Source: Brachionus manjavacas
Lineage: Eukaryota; Rotifera; Eurotatoria; Ploima; Brachionidae
Assembly: GCA_019054805.1 (NCBI GenBank)
Contig: JAHQIY010000019.1
Coordinates: forward strand, 960,001-1,024,000
Direction of reading: 5' to 3'
Length of the DNA stretch: 64,000 bases
Shown: piece by piece, positions 21,148-31,960 of the stretch
Layout of the letters: the number at the start of each line of letters is the position of its first letter
How positions within the stretch are numbered: position 1 is the stretch's first letter
The notes under the pieces: model-generated
Databases searched by the model: none
What the model was told of the DNA's origin: nothing
The model's input: the letters and a program-made list of their open reading frames with translations, nothing else
Made by a program: the position numbers and the translations under genes

Positions 21148-22295
21148 ATGTCTGAAATGGAGAGTAAATGCGATGCGCTGATCAGAACATTGGCTAATAG
21201 CTACTTGGGCAAAAATGCAAATAGCATGCACACCAGACAAAATTGTTGTCGCCATCATTTTCCCAGCACTGTATTTCACCCGTTTAACAACCAAGCCGTG
21301 CCTCAGAACAATTTCTGTGTCCGCTTTGCAGTAAATGGTCTATCCAAATTCACCAAAGGTAGCAGCATACCTCAGATGAACCGAAACATTCAAGCTGGTA
21401 GATTGGGCACAAAAAAAATTTGTAATCTAAATTTAAATTTTTGCTAGGTGATTTTGGAGATGACTCTGGAATGATAGCTGAGAATTCGAATTGTATAGTG
21501 ATTGGTCTTGCTGATGGTGCAGGTGGTAATCGCAACATTGGCATAGACCCTCAGGTTTTTTCGCGCAGCTTACTAAGCTATTCGGTCGAGATATTAAAAA
21601 ATGAAGATATCCGACCGAATCAAATGGCCAAATTGGCCTGTAAGTCCATTCATACATTGGAGTCCAAGCGCATTGACGGCAGTGGTACGCTTTGTCTCTT
21701 AGCTTTGAATAAAAACACTAATCTGATGCATGCATTGAATATTGGGGATTCTGGCTTTAGGCTTTTCAGAAATGGTTCTATTGTTCACAAGTCAGAGGCA
21801 ACAATGGCTGGAAGTAGTCCCAAACAGCTTTATGTAAGTGATTCATCCAATTATAGTGGAATTAGTTTTGTGACAGAAGAGTAATAATTTTTTAAATTTT
21901 AATTATTTTATTAAATATTGTTTGTTTTTTTTTAAAGAGAAATTCTGCAAGATTCAGATCAAAGAGAATTTGAAGTTCAAAAAAATGATATTATTATTTT
22001 GTCATCTGACGGTTTATATGATGTCGTGTCAGATAATGCGATTGAGAGTATTGTGAATAGCTTTGACGAGAGAGTGAGTTGGTTTAATTTTTTTTCCAAG
22101 AAAATTTTATGTTTTGCTTCAAGGACTTGCAGGGCATGGCAGACGAGCTTTTATCCAAGGCAATGAAATGTAGTTTCTTTTTTCTTAAGCTTAGTTTTAT
22201 AAATAGTTTTAATTTTATTTGTAGCTTATGTTCACACACAGCGAGATGACATATTGATCATTGTTTGCAGAATTGAACCCAAGCGATTGCTTTAA
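21148..22295 (+). CDS. PPM/PP2C-type protein phosphatase, PPTC7-like
   Basis: Five exons: 21148-21397, 21448-21880, 21938-22073, 22124-22169 and 22225-22295. Introns are 50-57 bp with GT..AG and consistent phase, giving 311 residues from ATG 21148. Metal-binding and core motifs of PPM phosphatases are kept: GDDSGMIAEN, GLADGAGGNRNIGIDP, DGSGTLCLLALN, LNIGDSGFRLFR, LSSDGLYDVVSD and QRDDILIIVCRI near the end. PPTC7-type proteins dephosphorylate mitochondrial proteins; an N-terminal targeting signal is not obvious here. The C-terminal half is shorter than in vertebrate PPTC7, missing an insert before the last DD motif. All aspartates I would expect to bind Mn/Mg are present, so it is probably active. 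Confidence 0.92.
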
Positions 22296-23060
22296 ATTAA
22301 TTTTTTTTGAACGAAAATCATTTTAAAATAAAAAGAAAAATTTAAATTGTCTGAAGTTTGTCATTTATTTCAAAAAAAAAAAACTCTTGTTTGATGAATG
22401 ATGTGTAAAATTAAAAAAAATATATAATGAAAAACATATAATTAAACAAATATAAGTTTCAAAGCACATGCTTCTAATTTAAAAATTATGAATAAAATAA
22501 TTTAAATGAAAATAATTAATCAAGTTTTTATTTTTTTTCTCTTTTTTTTTTAATATTCGATTTTGGTCAGAGTACTTGGTCGTTTTAATTGCTTTTTTTT
22601 TTTTTTGGTACTAACATTTAAATTTTGTTGGTATTTTCTTTAATATACAATAGAGTGTGTAAATGATTACACATATCATATGATTTGATAAATTTGATTT
22701 ATTGTACCAAAAAATTTAATTTAAATGAAAATTTTTATTATTCTTTATATTAAATTTGGATTTTAATTTTTAAAATACATTGCATTTTTTATTTTTGAAT
22801 AATTAAATAAATGAAGTATAAATCAGTCTTGAAAATAGATAAGAATACTAGCTCGTTGATTAACCTTGAATAATAAAAAAAAAGAACAATTCTAAAATTT
22901 TAAAAACTCGGAAGTTATGAAAACGAATAAGCATTTTGAACTAAAAAAAATGTTTTTTTCGAATTTAAACATATTGTTAAAACTTAATCGGATTCCACAT
23001 GCTAGTGCATAGCTTTTAGTGTACGGATTCTGCCATTCAACTGTGCTGAAACAATTAATT
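22296..23060. other. AT-rich spacer, no gene seen
   Basis: Contains AATAAA-type signals just after the phosphatase stop and long T/A runs. No coding support. Confidence 0.5.
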
Positions 23061-23064
23061 ATTT

Positions 23065-23592
23065 TTAAGGTTTCAGTTAGGTCTCCTTGATCAATGATGG
23101 GTGACCAACCTGCTCGAGACAGTTGACTACCTGACAGACTGCGCCAGTCGTAAAGAGCCTGTAGATATTATATACCTGGACTTAGAGAAGGCGTTCGACA
23201 AAGTATCACACGAACTGCTCCTGGTCAAGCTAGCAGCGTACGGCATTCCCGATCTCATTTCCCGATGAAAGAAGAGAAGCTCTCGGTTGGACTACTCTAG
23301 ACGACCATCGTAGTCGTGTTGACCTCATCCAGCTCCATAAGATTCAGCACGGCTACGACCACGTATGCTTTATCAAAGGCTGGCGTCTGATAGCCTCGAC
23401 TGTCCAGCAGGGAATATAAGAACTTGTCATCGTGCAATTGATCGCCAGTTGGTTCGCAACTTCAAGGCACGCTCTAACTTCTTCACGAACAGGACAGCAG
23501 GTGACTGGAATGCCCTCGATGCAGTGACCAAATGCGTTACTAACACCAACACATTTAAAAACAGAATTGATAAACAACTGGGTTTCCACTAG
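23065..23592 (+). mobile_element. CR1/L2-type LINE, internally deleted, GC-richer
   Basis: One frame reads TNLLETVDYLTDCASRKE then DIIYLDLEKAFDKVSHELLL and LAAYGIPDLIS, which is the palm start of a CR1/L2-like reverse transcriptase. The sequence then jumps to LGWTTLDDHRSRVDLIQ and, in another frame, ARSNFFTNRTAGDWNALD...NTFKNRIDKQL, the typical C-terminus. The central RT is deleted and frames are shifted. GC content is well above its surroundings. Confidence 0.85.
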
Positions 23593-23744
23593 ATGAGACA
23601 ACATTCACCAAAATCACTAAACACGCACTATAAGCGCATGAAATATGCAATAACAAAATTTATTTATAAAATTTGTAAAAATAAGCTATCTAAAAATAGC
23701 ATATTTAAAAAAAAAGGCAATTGGCTGTTAAAGTGGGGTACTAC

Positions 23745-23965
23745 TAATTAGGTCTCCTTGATCCCGTCTTGTCTTTAGTGTCGTCAACCCTAACCTGACA
23801 AGTCTTTTATCGTAATTAAGATTTCTTAAACTAAACACTAATTTCGTAGCTCGTCTCTACACTTGTTCCAAAATTTTGGAGTCCTTTTTAGCACATGGAC
23901 TCCAAGCTGCTGCAGCATTTGCCAAATGAAATCTAACAATTGAGACAAACAGCTGCTTAAAATTA
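23745..23965 (-). mobile_element. CR1/L2-type LINE C-terminal fragment, minus strand
   Basis: Minus-strand frame reads RFHLANAAAAWSPCAKKD...LEQV, then RRATKLVFSLRNLNYDKR, LVRLGLTTLKTRRDQGDL, the conserved C-terminal block of CR1/L2 ORF2. It starts with a copy of the word TTAGGTCTCCTTGAT also found at about 23077 in the neighbouring fragment. Confidence 0.8.
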
Positions 23966-24006
23966 TTTCTAGTTCAACTATGTATTTATTGACTTTATTT
24001 TCTAGA

Positions 24007-24562
24007 TTAACCTTTTTCTAATAGATAAAAAAAAGTAACTAGGTCGTGAGCAAAAAGAAGAGAGTAGAGAAGATATTCCTTATTTCCTTTATTTCTCTTG
24101 GGAAAATGGTTAATAAATATACTAAACAATAGAGGATTAATTACTGAGCCTTGAGACACATCTGCGGTTATTGAAGATTCCTCGTTGAAATTACCATTTA
24201 CGTTTACTTTGAATTTGCTAGAGTCTGGAAAAAAGTGCTTTAGGCCGTCATACCAGACACTGTTAAAAGCCTTCGAAATGTCAAAAAGCAAAATGATGAT
24301 ATTTTTCTTTCCATTAAAAGATTCAACTGAAATTTTCATTATCCATCTGAAAAGCAATCTTTCAATTTCTTTTAGGTATTTATTTATTATGTTTTCAAGA
24401 TTTCCTATCTTTTTGAAAATAAAAAAGTAGCCAAAGTAGTTTTGTTTCTTTTTGGTATGTCGTCTATAAATATTTGCTGATCCATGTGGAACTCCTGCTT
24501 TAATAGGGTATTGATCACTTAGATGACCATTTAAATTTACTTCAAAATCTGATTTATCATTA
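24007..24562 (-). mobile_element. LINE-A reverse-transcriptase pieces in scrambled order, minus strand
   Basis: Reading the minus strand from 24562: FEVNLNGHLSDQYPIKAGVP (RT fingers/palm), then GNLENIINKYLKEIERLL and RWIMKISVES, which match 35618-35890 of the long LINE-A copy but with the catalytic ADD block lost. It then runs directly into IIILLFDISKAFNSVWYDGL, which normally lies upstream, followed by a second KVNVNG...SQGSVINPLLFS block and FAHDLVTFF, where the catalytic FADD is changed to FAHD. Two fragments of the same family in the same orientation are fused. Confidence 0.8.
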
Positions 24563-24570
24563 TTTCTATT

Positions 24571-24912
24571 TATTTATTCAATACCGAGCAAAATCTCCTT
24601 CAGAATTAAACTTAAAATTAAAATTAAAAAATTATAAATAAAATGAAATTCAAAAAAAATCAAAAAGATTTAGTAGATACAATATTAAAAAAAAAGAAAA
24701 GATTAATTGAAAAAGGAAGTGACAGGTAATAAAAACATGGTAAAATATTTAGCAGTTCAGGAAAAAAAAATTAATCTCATATTGAATTATTTATTATATT
24801 GAAATAGACATGTGACACAAGTTCACATAGTTGAAGCTTAAGGGAATAAAAGAGGATATAGTAAGGCAGCAATTCCACAATGTAGTTGGGTATTCAATAT
24901 ACCTTGATTCGA
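24571..24912 (-). mobile_element. LINE-A 3' end, minus strand
   Basis: Inverted copy of the LINE-A tail: CGAATCAAGGTATATTGAAT and CCCAACTACATTGTGGAATT read on the minus strand from 24912. It runs through to the terminal hairpin (GAGATTTTGCTC, one stem mismatch, at 24585-24596) and AATAAATAAATA. Together with 24007-24562 it may be one decayed insertion. Confidence 0.82.
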
Positions 24913-25079
24913 AAAAAAGATTTATTTTTAACATTAATACTTTTATAGTGAATTTAAATAAATGAAGTTCTAGCCAGTCTGTTAGCCTGTTAATTAACCT
25001 AGAAATTAAAAAAAGAGTTGAACAGCAGTTTAAAGAAATTTACTAACAAATTAAAAAATTTTATTACTTCTAAATTAAA

Positions 25080-25856
25080 TTAAAAATCTAATTGAAATTG
25101 ATCACTGACTAAATTTTTCAAATACTTAAGCCTGTCAATTCTGTTACTAAATTGTATCATTTCAGACTTATAAACTAAAAAATTAGATCGCTTCTCTAAA
25201 ATTTTCTTCAGCAGAGGAAATTCTTTATTTGTATTGGGACTATGCGTTGAAAAGTTGGCTTCAGAATTAAACAAGCTAGGACCACTGTCCGATTCTTTGT
25301 GCAAACGTTTGAAAAGAGAATACGCTTGGTATTTTGACGAATGAGCCTGATTTTGCTGGGATTCAAAAATAACTCTATTCGAGAGACCAAACCCGAACAG
25401 ACCATACAAAAAACAAGAATCGAATTCAATGGAACATATGGCACTAGGCTCACCTAAGCTTACAGCATTCTTTGACTTTGTTCGTATAAATTCTGATAGA
25501 TTTCCGGTAAAAACAAGATTTGATCTTATCAAATCAAGGATATTTAAAGTGAAATTTGATTTTACTGTCTCAGCGCCATTAACAATTTGAATTAATTCAA
25601 AGTGGATCAAATCATTGGCATCGTCTTGAGCTATTTTAATGCTAAATAATTTTAATTCATCAATCAATTGATCTCTATTTTGCAAATTTTTTGACAAAGC
25701 TGTGATCTTTGATTCTTTTATTTGATTTTTGTAGCTAATTCTTACTTTGAAGTTTTTCAGGCTGTAAATTTTGAACGAAGTACGGAAATTAAATAAGCGT
25801 TTTAAATGAATGCAAAGAACGCCTTCAGCGTGCAGTCTTTTTTTCACAGATGCCAT
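25080..25856 (-). CDS. Unrecognised single-exon protein, possible C2-like fold
   Basis: 258 residues from ATG 25856 to TAA 25080, with balanced composition and no low-complexity filler, so very probably a real gene. The N-terminus MASVKKRLHAEGVLCIHLKR followed by alternating strands (FKVRISYKNQ, FSIKIAQ, LIHFELIQIV, SNFTLNILDL) suggests a beta-sandwich such as a C2 domain without the calcium-binding aspartates. The second half is helical and basic and ends in FDRL-type heptads. I cannot assign a family; C2CD6-like (sperm calcium-channel associated) proteins begin in a comparable way, but this is weak. No signal peptide or membrane segment. Confidence 0.6.
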   Translation of the reverse strand: MASVKKRLHAEGVLCIHLKRLFNFRTSFKIYSLKNFKVRISYKNQIKESKITALSKNLQNRDQLIDELKLFSIKIAQDDANDLIHFELIQIVNGAETVKSNFTLNILDLIRSNLVFTGNLSEFIRTKSKNAVSLGEPSAICSIEFDSCFLYGLFGFGLSNRVIFESQQNQAHSSKYQAYSLFKRLHKESDSGPSLFNSEANFSTHSPNTNKEFPLLKKILEKRSNFLVYKSEMIQFSNRIDRLKYLKNLVSDQFQLDF

Positions 25857-27513
25857 TTAACAAAAATTTTTTTGGAAATTTTTTTTGGAAAAAATTATCA
25901 ATTGAAATTGCGCCCTATTTTAATTAAATAAATGAATTTAAAATTTTATCTTTCATTTTGATGAGATAAAATTCCTAAAAATAATGACAACTTAAAGTTT
26001 CACTTAAAATGGTCATGCAATTTTTTTTCTTTAATAATTTAATTTCTATTTTATGTGACCAATATAACTTTGATCAGTTGGTGACCAAAGAAATATGTGA
26101 CGAGCGTTTTAGCAAGTTTTAAAAATTCAATATGAGATCAAATTTGATTATAATGTGACCAGTATTATTAATTAGGTGACCAATAAAATTTTATAAAAAT
26201 AAAATAATTAGTCGATTTTATTATATCTTGCTAGAGTTTCCAAATCACTGTAAACCATGTCTGAGTTGTAGGATTTTAGCCTCTTTGTTTTGTATAAACG
26301 TAATAATCCGAATTTAGTGACATGTCATTGCATTTTTTTGGTGACATGTCACTATAGAATCTTTTAAATGTTCTAAAATTCTTTTCTTAGTTTTTTTTTC
26401 AAATACTAAAATATTTTTAAATTTAAATTAATAAAATTCATTTTTAGGTGGGTGTTTTTATTTTGCAATCATTTTATTATTTAAAAGACTTAAAAATTTC
26501 AAAAAATCAAAAAAATATCAAAAAACAATTTTTTCAATAGATTGATACAATAAATTTTATAATTTAAAAGTATTATTTGATTTTTTGTAAAGTTTATTTT
26601 TAAATTCGTTATTTCAAAAGCATTTGTGTCTAGCATTCAAAATTAAATTTAGAAATGAAATTCAAATTATAAATTCCAAATAAGTAAAAAAATGAAAATA
26701 AATTTTACAAAAATTCAGTCTATAAATTAAAATTTAAAATTTGATTTGATCAATCGATTGAGCATATTTTTTGTGATTTTTTCAAATCTACATAAAATTT
26801 ACATTAAAATTATTTAAATTTGTTCAAAGATTAATTTTTATTTCTTAAATTTTTATATCTCTTTGAATTGAAATGATATTTAGAATTGATCATCAACTTC
26901 AAGATGCCAAAAAATGATGAGAATTATAATTATAATTTTTTATTTTAATCCCTTTATAAGTACAATTTTGAATAAATAAACATTCTAATTATGATACAGA
27001 CCTTTTTGTCAGCATTTGAATTCAAATGAATAAATTTTTTAATTTTTCCATATTTTTAGTATAGAAAAATTTAATTTTTTTCAATTAAAAAAAAAACCCG
27101 AAATTCTAAGAATCAAAGATTATTAGGATTTTTATTAATTTTTTCTTTGTTTCTGTCATCACCTAAGTGGTTTTTGTAAAAGATAAATAAAAATAACAAT
27201 ACAAAATAGCTTGATTAACTAGAAAATAATAAATGACTGAAAGGAAAATTGTCAAATTACCAAAAAATTTGGTGAACCATCAGAATAAAATTCAAAAAAT
27301 AAAACTAAAAAATAACCAGATGACTAAGCGTTAATCATGTTATCTAATCACTTTAATTTTGAAATTACATGCCCGAATCAAACTTTGTATTCATATATAA
27401 GTATGATAAAAATAATAAAAATTTCAAAATTATTTCAAAAAAATTATTATTTTTAGCATAAAATTAAACTATTTGTTTTTCTTTAATAAAGAGAAAGAAA
27501 TTTCTAGATAAAA
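25857..27513. other. Spacer with GTGACC-motif cluster, no gene seen
   Basis: About 1.65 kb. Between 26045 and 26355 the word GTGAC(C/A) recurs at least seven times with irregular spacing, ending in the palindrome GTGACATGTCAC. This resembles the subterminal-repeat style of 4644-5136. A segment at 26887-26925 matches the end of the foldback at 56040-56433. No supported gene. Confidence 0.4.
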
Positions 27514-28364
27514 ATGTCCTTGAATAACTCCCACTACGGCACCAATGGTGTTCTGCTCTACAATGGAGAAATGTAAGTTTGACATTAAACGCTTGATTTG
27601 TTTAATTTATTTTTATAGAATTTTGATCTATTATGATGGAGTCGAGGTGTCATTTGAGCCCGACAATGAGGTACCAATAATGCGCGGCAAGAAAAAAGGC
27701 CGAATTTACTTGACTAGTCACCGCGTGGTTTTTGTCAACAAGAATCAAAACGATCTATTTCAGTCATTTTCCATGCCGTTTATGACATTAAGAGACCTTG
27801 ACATTGAGCAACCGGTATTCGGTGCCAACTACATCAAAGGCCAAGTTCGGGCTGAACAAGGTGGTAAATGGAATGGCGTGTCAAAATTCAAAATCTGGTT
27901 CAACAACGGCGGAGCTATTGAGTTCGGTCAGTGTCTTATGAATGCTGGTCGTTTGGCCAGTCAAGCAAGAGCTGCACAACAATTTGTCATCAATCATTCC
28001 TTTAATCCAAACATTTATCCTGCTCCACCTCCAGCTTATTCATCTTTGAATCCGAACTCGTACGGATGGGTGCCAATGGACCGATTTCCTGATAGACCAA
28101 ATGCAGAGTCTGTGTACATGTACGATGCTCCACCACCGTACAGTGGTATTTTCGAGCAAAATCAGTCTTACAAATTTTCTGGTCAAAATGCATCAAATGG
28201 CTTTGTTGATCCTAAAGACCCTAGCAAAGCTTATGTTGCTTCAGCTCCATATCCGGTTAGTATTTGGCTCATTTAGAAAAATGATTATAATTTTTGAAAT
28301 TTTGTTTAAAAAGGACGAAGCGCCACCAAACTACCAAGATAGCTTGAACAAAAAAAAAGATTAA
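27514..28364 (+). CDS. WBP2-like protein (GRAM domain, PPxY-type tail)
   Basis: Three exons 27514-27572, 27619-28255 and 28314-28364, introns 46 and 58 bp, in phase, 248 residues. The N-terminal GRAM domain has the WBP2 signature: VSFEPDNEVPIMRGKKKG, IYLTSHRVVFVNKN, QSFSMPFMTLRDLDIEQPVF, GANYIKGQVRAEQGGKW and GAIEFGQ. The C-terminal half is rich in P, Y, N and S and carries APPPAYSS, APPPYSG and APPNYQD, i.e. two or three PPxY-type motifs that bind WW domains (as in YAP/TAZ, NEDD4-type ligases). WBP2 proteins act as co-activators and WW-domain partners. The last exon contains the C-terminal PPNY. A polyadenylation signal lies about 90 bp downstream. Confidence 0.93.
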
Positions 28365-28699
28365 ACAAGTCGAGAATTGATGATTTTTTTTCTATTCAGC
28401 CATCAATTGTAAAATTTTTATTCTATCAAATCTGTACTTTTTTTATTTAATTAAATGAATAAATTATTTTTGTCACGGTTAATTTAATAATTGAAAATTT
28501 GACTTGGAATAATTATTATATATGCATATTTACTCAGGGGTACCTCAAAGTTTTGATGTTCTATTTGATTATGCAAGTCATCTTTTATGTGAGGAATCAG
28601 CACAAATCTTATTCCTTATTTTATTAACTCAAAAACAAATGGTTGCTTTAATCACCTGAAAAATTTTAAAATTTTTAAAATCATTATTTTATCAATTAA

Positions 28700-29700
28700 A
28701 GTATCTTTGCATCAATTGGAGATACAGCCTCTTCAAAACGTACAGTGGAAAGGTGAGTTGAAGAGAAAACTAGGGTATCTATTCATTCTATTGAAACTGA
28801 GACTGGTCTGAGTTGTGGAACTATTAGAGTATTTTTAATGAGTATCTTAATTAAGGTAAACTTTCCTCTCGTTGGGTCCCCAATCAGTCGAAAAAATTTG
28901 GAATATCTAGAGAGTCAAAAATGGCGATTATGTGATATAAAGCTACAAGGGAAGAGTCATCGATTTATCTCAGAATCAGAGTGGTTTAAAAGTCCCAAAA
29001 TAAAGTCCGAGTCATTAAAAAAAAGTTCACTTTTTTTTAATTTTGCTAGATCAAACTTTATATCAAAAAATTAATACTTTTTGGTTGTCTAATGCATTTA
29101 AATTTGCCATATTTCAGAATTTTCTTGCAATTTTAGCATAAAAGTCTTCACAATTCTTCTTCAGTATTAAAAATTTTAAAGCCCGGACTTGTACTTGACT
29201 TCAGACTTGTGACTTTTTATCAACTCTGCTCAGAATAATTGGGAACAAGTCCCCAAATTGTTGTTAAGCGCAATTGATTTAGGCTTACAGTGTATTCATC
29301 AAAACAACTGGTAAAAAACAAAAGCAACATTTATTATTTTGAAAACTGCTTAGATACTCTTGTTAAAGTGAAATACCCAAAGACCGACATAAGGTACCAA
29401 AAATATGAGAATTTTCCATAAGAATGCTCGATCTCATCTTCACCAAAACACTATGAATGGTATTACCATAATCGACCATTCTCCTTACTCACCAGACTTA
29501 GCTTCATGTGATTTTTGGTTGTTCAGTGAGATAAAAAAACGCTTATCCGATCGTAATGAAGAAAAATTTTCTTCCCAAATTACAGATATGCTTAATTCTA
29601 TTCCTAGATGAGAGCATCAAAAGACTTTTTATAAGTGGATTCAAAGGATCATAATACAACCACAATACACATATCAAAGAATAATTGACAAATTCTAAGC
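28700..29700 (+). mobile_element. Mariner-type transposon, broken and carrying a MITE
   Basis: Before the inserted MITE: EEKTRVSIHSIETETGLSCG and TIRVFLMS, a helix-turn-helix of mariner transposase. After a one-base frameshift, GKLSSRWVPNQ follows, a mariner hallmark. After the MITE (from 29405): FHKNARSHLHQ, HSPYSPDLASCDFWLFSEIK and KRLSDRN. In mariners the first of these is DNAR, so the catalytic Asp is changed to Lys here; the third catalytic Asp (CDFWLF) is kept. Middle and terminal repeats were not delimited. Dead element. Confidence 0.82.
28977..29228. mobile_element. hAT-type MITE, 252 bp, perfect 8-bp target duplication
   Basis: Starts CAGAGTGGTTTAAAAGTC and ends GACTTTTTATCAACTCTG. 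The flanking 8 bp are CTCAGAAT on both sides (28969-28976 and 29229-29236). It sits inside the mariner reading frame and is therefore younger than that element. Same family as 12231-12639 and 52960-53210. Confidence 0.93.
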
Positions 29701-29929
29701 ATTACAAAAAATCAATTTTAAATCAAAAGCATTCAATAAATGTAAATAGTTAAACAATTGTAATTACTCCCCAGTCACAAAGAAAACGATGATTAATCCA
29801 TGAAAATTGATGAATCATTAATGAATCATTAATGAGTTAGCAACCATTTCAATCTTAATTTTTTATGACCACGATTTACTGTTTTACTAAGCATTTCCCA
29901 ATGCAAGCATGAAAAAAATAGCATCATTA

Positions 29930-30071
29930 ATTTATTAGACAAGAAAATCAAGAGAATTCATGTCCTAAATGTGTGCCTTGTCAAATTCGTTTATGTGGTA
30001 ATAATAAAGCGACAAATTTTTGTTCGAAATGTAAAAAGCAGTGTGTGGATATTGTAAAAAATAATAAATAG
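29930..30071 (+). pseudogene. Zinc-ribbon-like fragment, possibly transposase tail
   Basis: Short frame reading ENQENSCPKCVPCQIRLCG then NNKATNFCSKCKKQCVD before a stop, with eight cysteines in CxxC-type pairs. PiggyBac-like transposases often end in such a cysteine-rich ribbon, but nothing upstream supports that. No start codon. Confidence 0.3.
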
Positions 30072-30814
30072 AGAGTATTTTTAAAAAGGTGATTGACCAT
30101 GGATAGTTTATAAGTCCTAAGAAAAGACTAAAATTTAATAATTTACTATTTTTATTCAATTAATTTAGTAATTTCACTAATTTTTTCTTTGATGAAGCAA
30201 AGATGAAAATACTAAGTTTATCATTCACTTCATTTAATCAAAAATATTAAATTTAATACAATTTTTTTATAAAAGGAATAAAATTTAAATTTAGTTTAAT
30301 TGTGTAAAAAAAAGTAAAAAAAAATTAGCTGAAAAATTTAACATTTTAATGTTAATATTAAAAACTTAAGATACTTGCTTGAATGATTGAAATAAAAATT
30401 TATAAACTAATTATTTCTTAAGTAATTGCAAATAAAAATTTGCGAAAATTTTAAATGCAATTCCAAATTGATAAACGAGTTAATAAAAAAAGAAATCAAT
30501 TTATTGGAAGCTTTCAGAAAGAAAATATAATTAAATATACATTTTTATAAACGAAATTTAAATTTTGTTTTTGAATATTGTATGAAAATTAACCGATCCG
30601 ATTATTTATTTATTATGTATTTTAATTTGATTTAAATTTAATAAAAAATATCATTTTATATTTGTAAATAAGCTGTTTTATTAGAAAAATAATTCCATTC
30701 ATCAATTTTAAGATATTTTGTAAAATTATTTATCGATTTTATTTTCAAAATAAGTTAATTTTTTATCTTAAAAAGATAATTTAAACTAAAGGTAATGAAA
30801 AACTTGAAGTTTAC
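30072..30814. other. AT-rich spacer, no gene seen
   Basis: If the VASt exon at 30815-31346 belongs to a live gene, its next exon should lie here; I could not find one. Confidence 0.4.
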
Positions 30815-31346
30815 CTATATATGCATAACATGATTTCATATTGCTAGATGTTTTACTCTCAATGATGCTTAACACTGCCCAACTAGGCTTTTTTTTGTAA
30901 TCCAGCCGGACATTCACAATTAATCTAGTCCTGTTTTCCAATTCTTCAGTTATACAATACTTTGTAATTGTTGTGACGCAATCAGCATACAAAGGTCCAC
31001 TTGCTGAAACTTCGGTTTCAACCACAAAGCATTTGTTTTTAACACTTTTTACTATTTTTTGCTTTTCAATATTTTTGGTTTTACAAAAAAATCCCAAATC
31101 AAAATTATACTCAAGCTTTCTTGAATTATCTATCCAGTTTTTGACTCTTAAATCAAAAAAATTGTTAGCTGCAAAATATTCCCTATAAAACTTAGAATCT
31201 GTGTTAAAAAGGCAATCGAATACACAATCAACACTTAAACTATACAAATTGTTTAGATATTCTTTTTCTCCATGACTTGTGCATCCGCATTCTCCCATCA
31301 TATCCTTCAAATTTCCTTCTTTTATTCTAAGATCTAATGGATGACT
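30815..31346 (-). CDS. VASt-domain exon of an Aster/GRAMD1-like protein (partial)
   Basis: A 532-bp exon on the minus strand bounded by AG (5') and GT (3') splice signals, open throughout (177 codons). It reads MGECGCTSHGEKEYLNNLYS, LSVDCVFDCLFNTDSKFYRE, then KCFVVETEVSASGPLYADCV, TITKYCITEELENRTRLIVN and VRLDYKKKPSWAVLSIIE. This is the order and spacing of the VASt (ASTER) domain of GRAMD1 proteins, which carry sterol from plasma membrane to ER. The GRAM domain that should precede it and the membrane anchor that should follow are not visible in the neighbouring DNA, so it is either one exon of a gene with tiny or distant exons, or an orphaned exon. Confidence 0.7.
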
Positions 31347-31776
31347 CTACTCAAGGACAAAAACAATCAAATAATATTTTTATTAAAAAGGTTCAATTTA
31401 CTTGATTTAAGTTTTTGTTCATTAAGAAACTGTTTAATTAAAAAATTTTAGAGTTTAATTTCAGAATGATAAATTTGAAAAAACATACTATAAATATGCA
31501 GTCATTTTTTGTTATGAGATAAAAATAATAATTTATCAGATAAATTTGAAAAAAAATTACATTAAGTACGAAATTTAAAAAATCGAAACACAGTTATTAA
31601 GTTTTGACTTATTAAAGATTTAAATTTCGAGCTAAAAATTTAATTTTTTTAACTTTTAGACTTTGAATAATAAATTTCACTTTTATTAATAAAACATGTG
31701 ATTTTAAGATGTTTGTTTGTTATCAAAAATTCAATTCAATATCTTTTTATTTTTTCAAAACTGAAATTAAGTAAGT

Positions 31777-31960
31777 TGTAGTAGTAGTAAAAAAAATAAA
31801 AGGCTGGACAGCTTCTGCCTAGTGTTACACTTTACAGCCCTGAAACTAATAAATTATAAATAATTATAACTACTTGTCCAATCTTGCTTTAAAAACATTT
31901 AAGATTCGTGATTCAACCATCATCTTTGGTAGCTGATTCCAAGTTTTGGACACTCTACAC
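31777..31960 (-). mobile_element. CR1/L2-type LINE 3' end with TAC microsatellite tail
   Basis: Minus-strand frame CRVSKTWNQLPKMMVESRIL and NVFKARLDK then stop is the usual C-terminus of CR1/L2 ORF2. About 100 bp of 3' UTR and a short (TAC)n end at 31777 follow. Confidence 0.75.

Noticed and set aside
27233-27334. 33-codon lysine-rich ORF beginning MTERKIVKLPKNLVNHQ
   Set aside because: Open and oddly balanced, but too short and without splice or homology support; listed only as a remote possibility.
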